From NCBI GenBank assembly GCA_002803225.1, contig NXFV01000836.1, forward strand, positions 1 through 56,407: a DNA stretch of 56,407 bases. Reading direction: 5' to 3'. A program made the translations under genes and the position numbers. How positions within the stretch are numbered: position 1 is the stretch's first letter; every line of letters begins with the position of its first letter. The notes under the pieces were generated by a model. It made no database searches. It saw only the letters and a list, made by a program, of their open reading frames with translations, and was not told the origin of the DNA. Positions 56,403-56,407 of this stretch are shown piece after piece. The DNA is from Gamarada debralockiae (taxonomy: Eukaryota > Ascomycota > Leotiomycetes > Helotiales > Hyphodiscaceae).

Positions 56403-56407
56403 GAGGA

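Noticed and set aside
1..56407. CRISPR arrays, bacterial operons, ribosome-binding sites
   Set aside because: Spliced eukaryotic genes throughout; no regularly spaced repeats were seen.

Overview
This is nuclear DNA from a filamentous ascomycete. Most genes are interrupted by 46-125 bp GT-AG introns, and the families present (HET, UstYa/DUF3328, RTA1, 2EXR, cAMP-receptor-like GPCR, GPI-anchored Ser/Thr-rich wall protein) are typical of Pezizomycotina. A Leotiomycetes-like plant-associated or saprotrophic fungus is my guess; the sequence does not prove it.

The window alternates intact genes with decayed ones. Intact or nearly intact genes, left to right: GH11 endoxylanase (983-1744), a conserved single-pass membrane protein (4905-5657), an inositol-monophosphatase-like phosphatase (6258-7206), an RTA1-family membrane protein with a likely frameshift (11093-12110), a nine-exon GPI-anchored Ser/Thr-rich wall protein (14110-17452), a seven-helix receptor (23212-24739), a Cys-rich secreted protein (26749-27381), a SET protein with a C-terminal MYND finger (29494-31276), a divergent pair of GH3 beta-glucosidase and YicI-like GH31 alpha-xylosidase (37637-40120 and 41016-43486), a 2EXR protein (44732-45541), a 1425-residue protein with a fungal N-terminal signalling-type domain (46370-50698), and a secreted GH5 glucanase (54837-56202).

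Between them lie relics I could read by joining frames: a PAH (Sin3-type) fragment, a fungal-N-terminal/ubiquitin-like-domain protein, a zinc-cluster regulator fragment without its DNA-binding part, a Tc1/mariner transposase, an unidentified conserved-looking relic, an ACS-family (allantoate-permease-like) MFS transporter, two MFS sugar permeases, a HET protein abutting one of those permeases, and a UstYa-like plus SDR pair. Several in-frame stops are of the kind CAA/CAG to TAA/TAG, compatible with RIP-type C-to-T mutation. The long spacers hold no recognisable gene.

Functionally, the strongest theme is plant cell-wall polysaccharide use. GH11 attacks xylan. The GH3/GH31 pair looks like a xyloglucan-oligosaccharide module sharing an 895 bp divergent promoter. 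GH5 acts on beta-glucan. The most unusual structural feature is in the wall-protein gene, where an exon plus its downstream intron has been tandemly duplicated, so that Thr-rich repeats were added as spliced micro-exons in a conserved phase.
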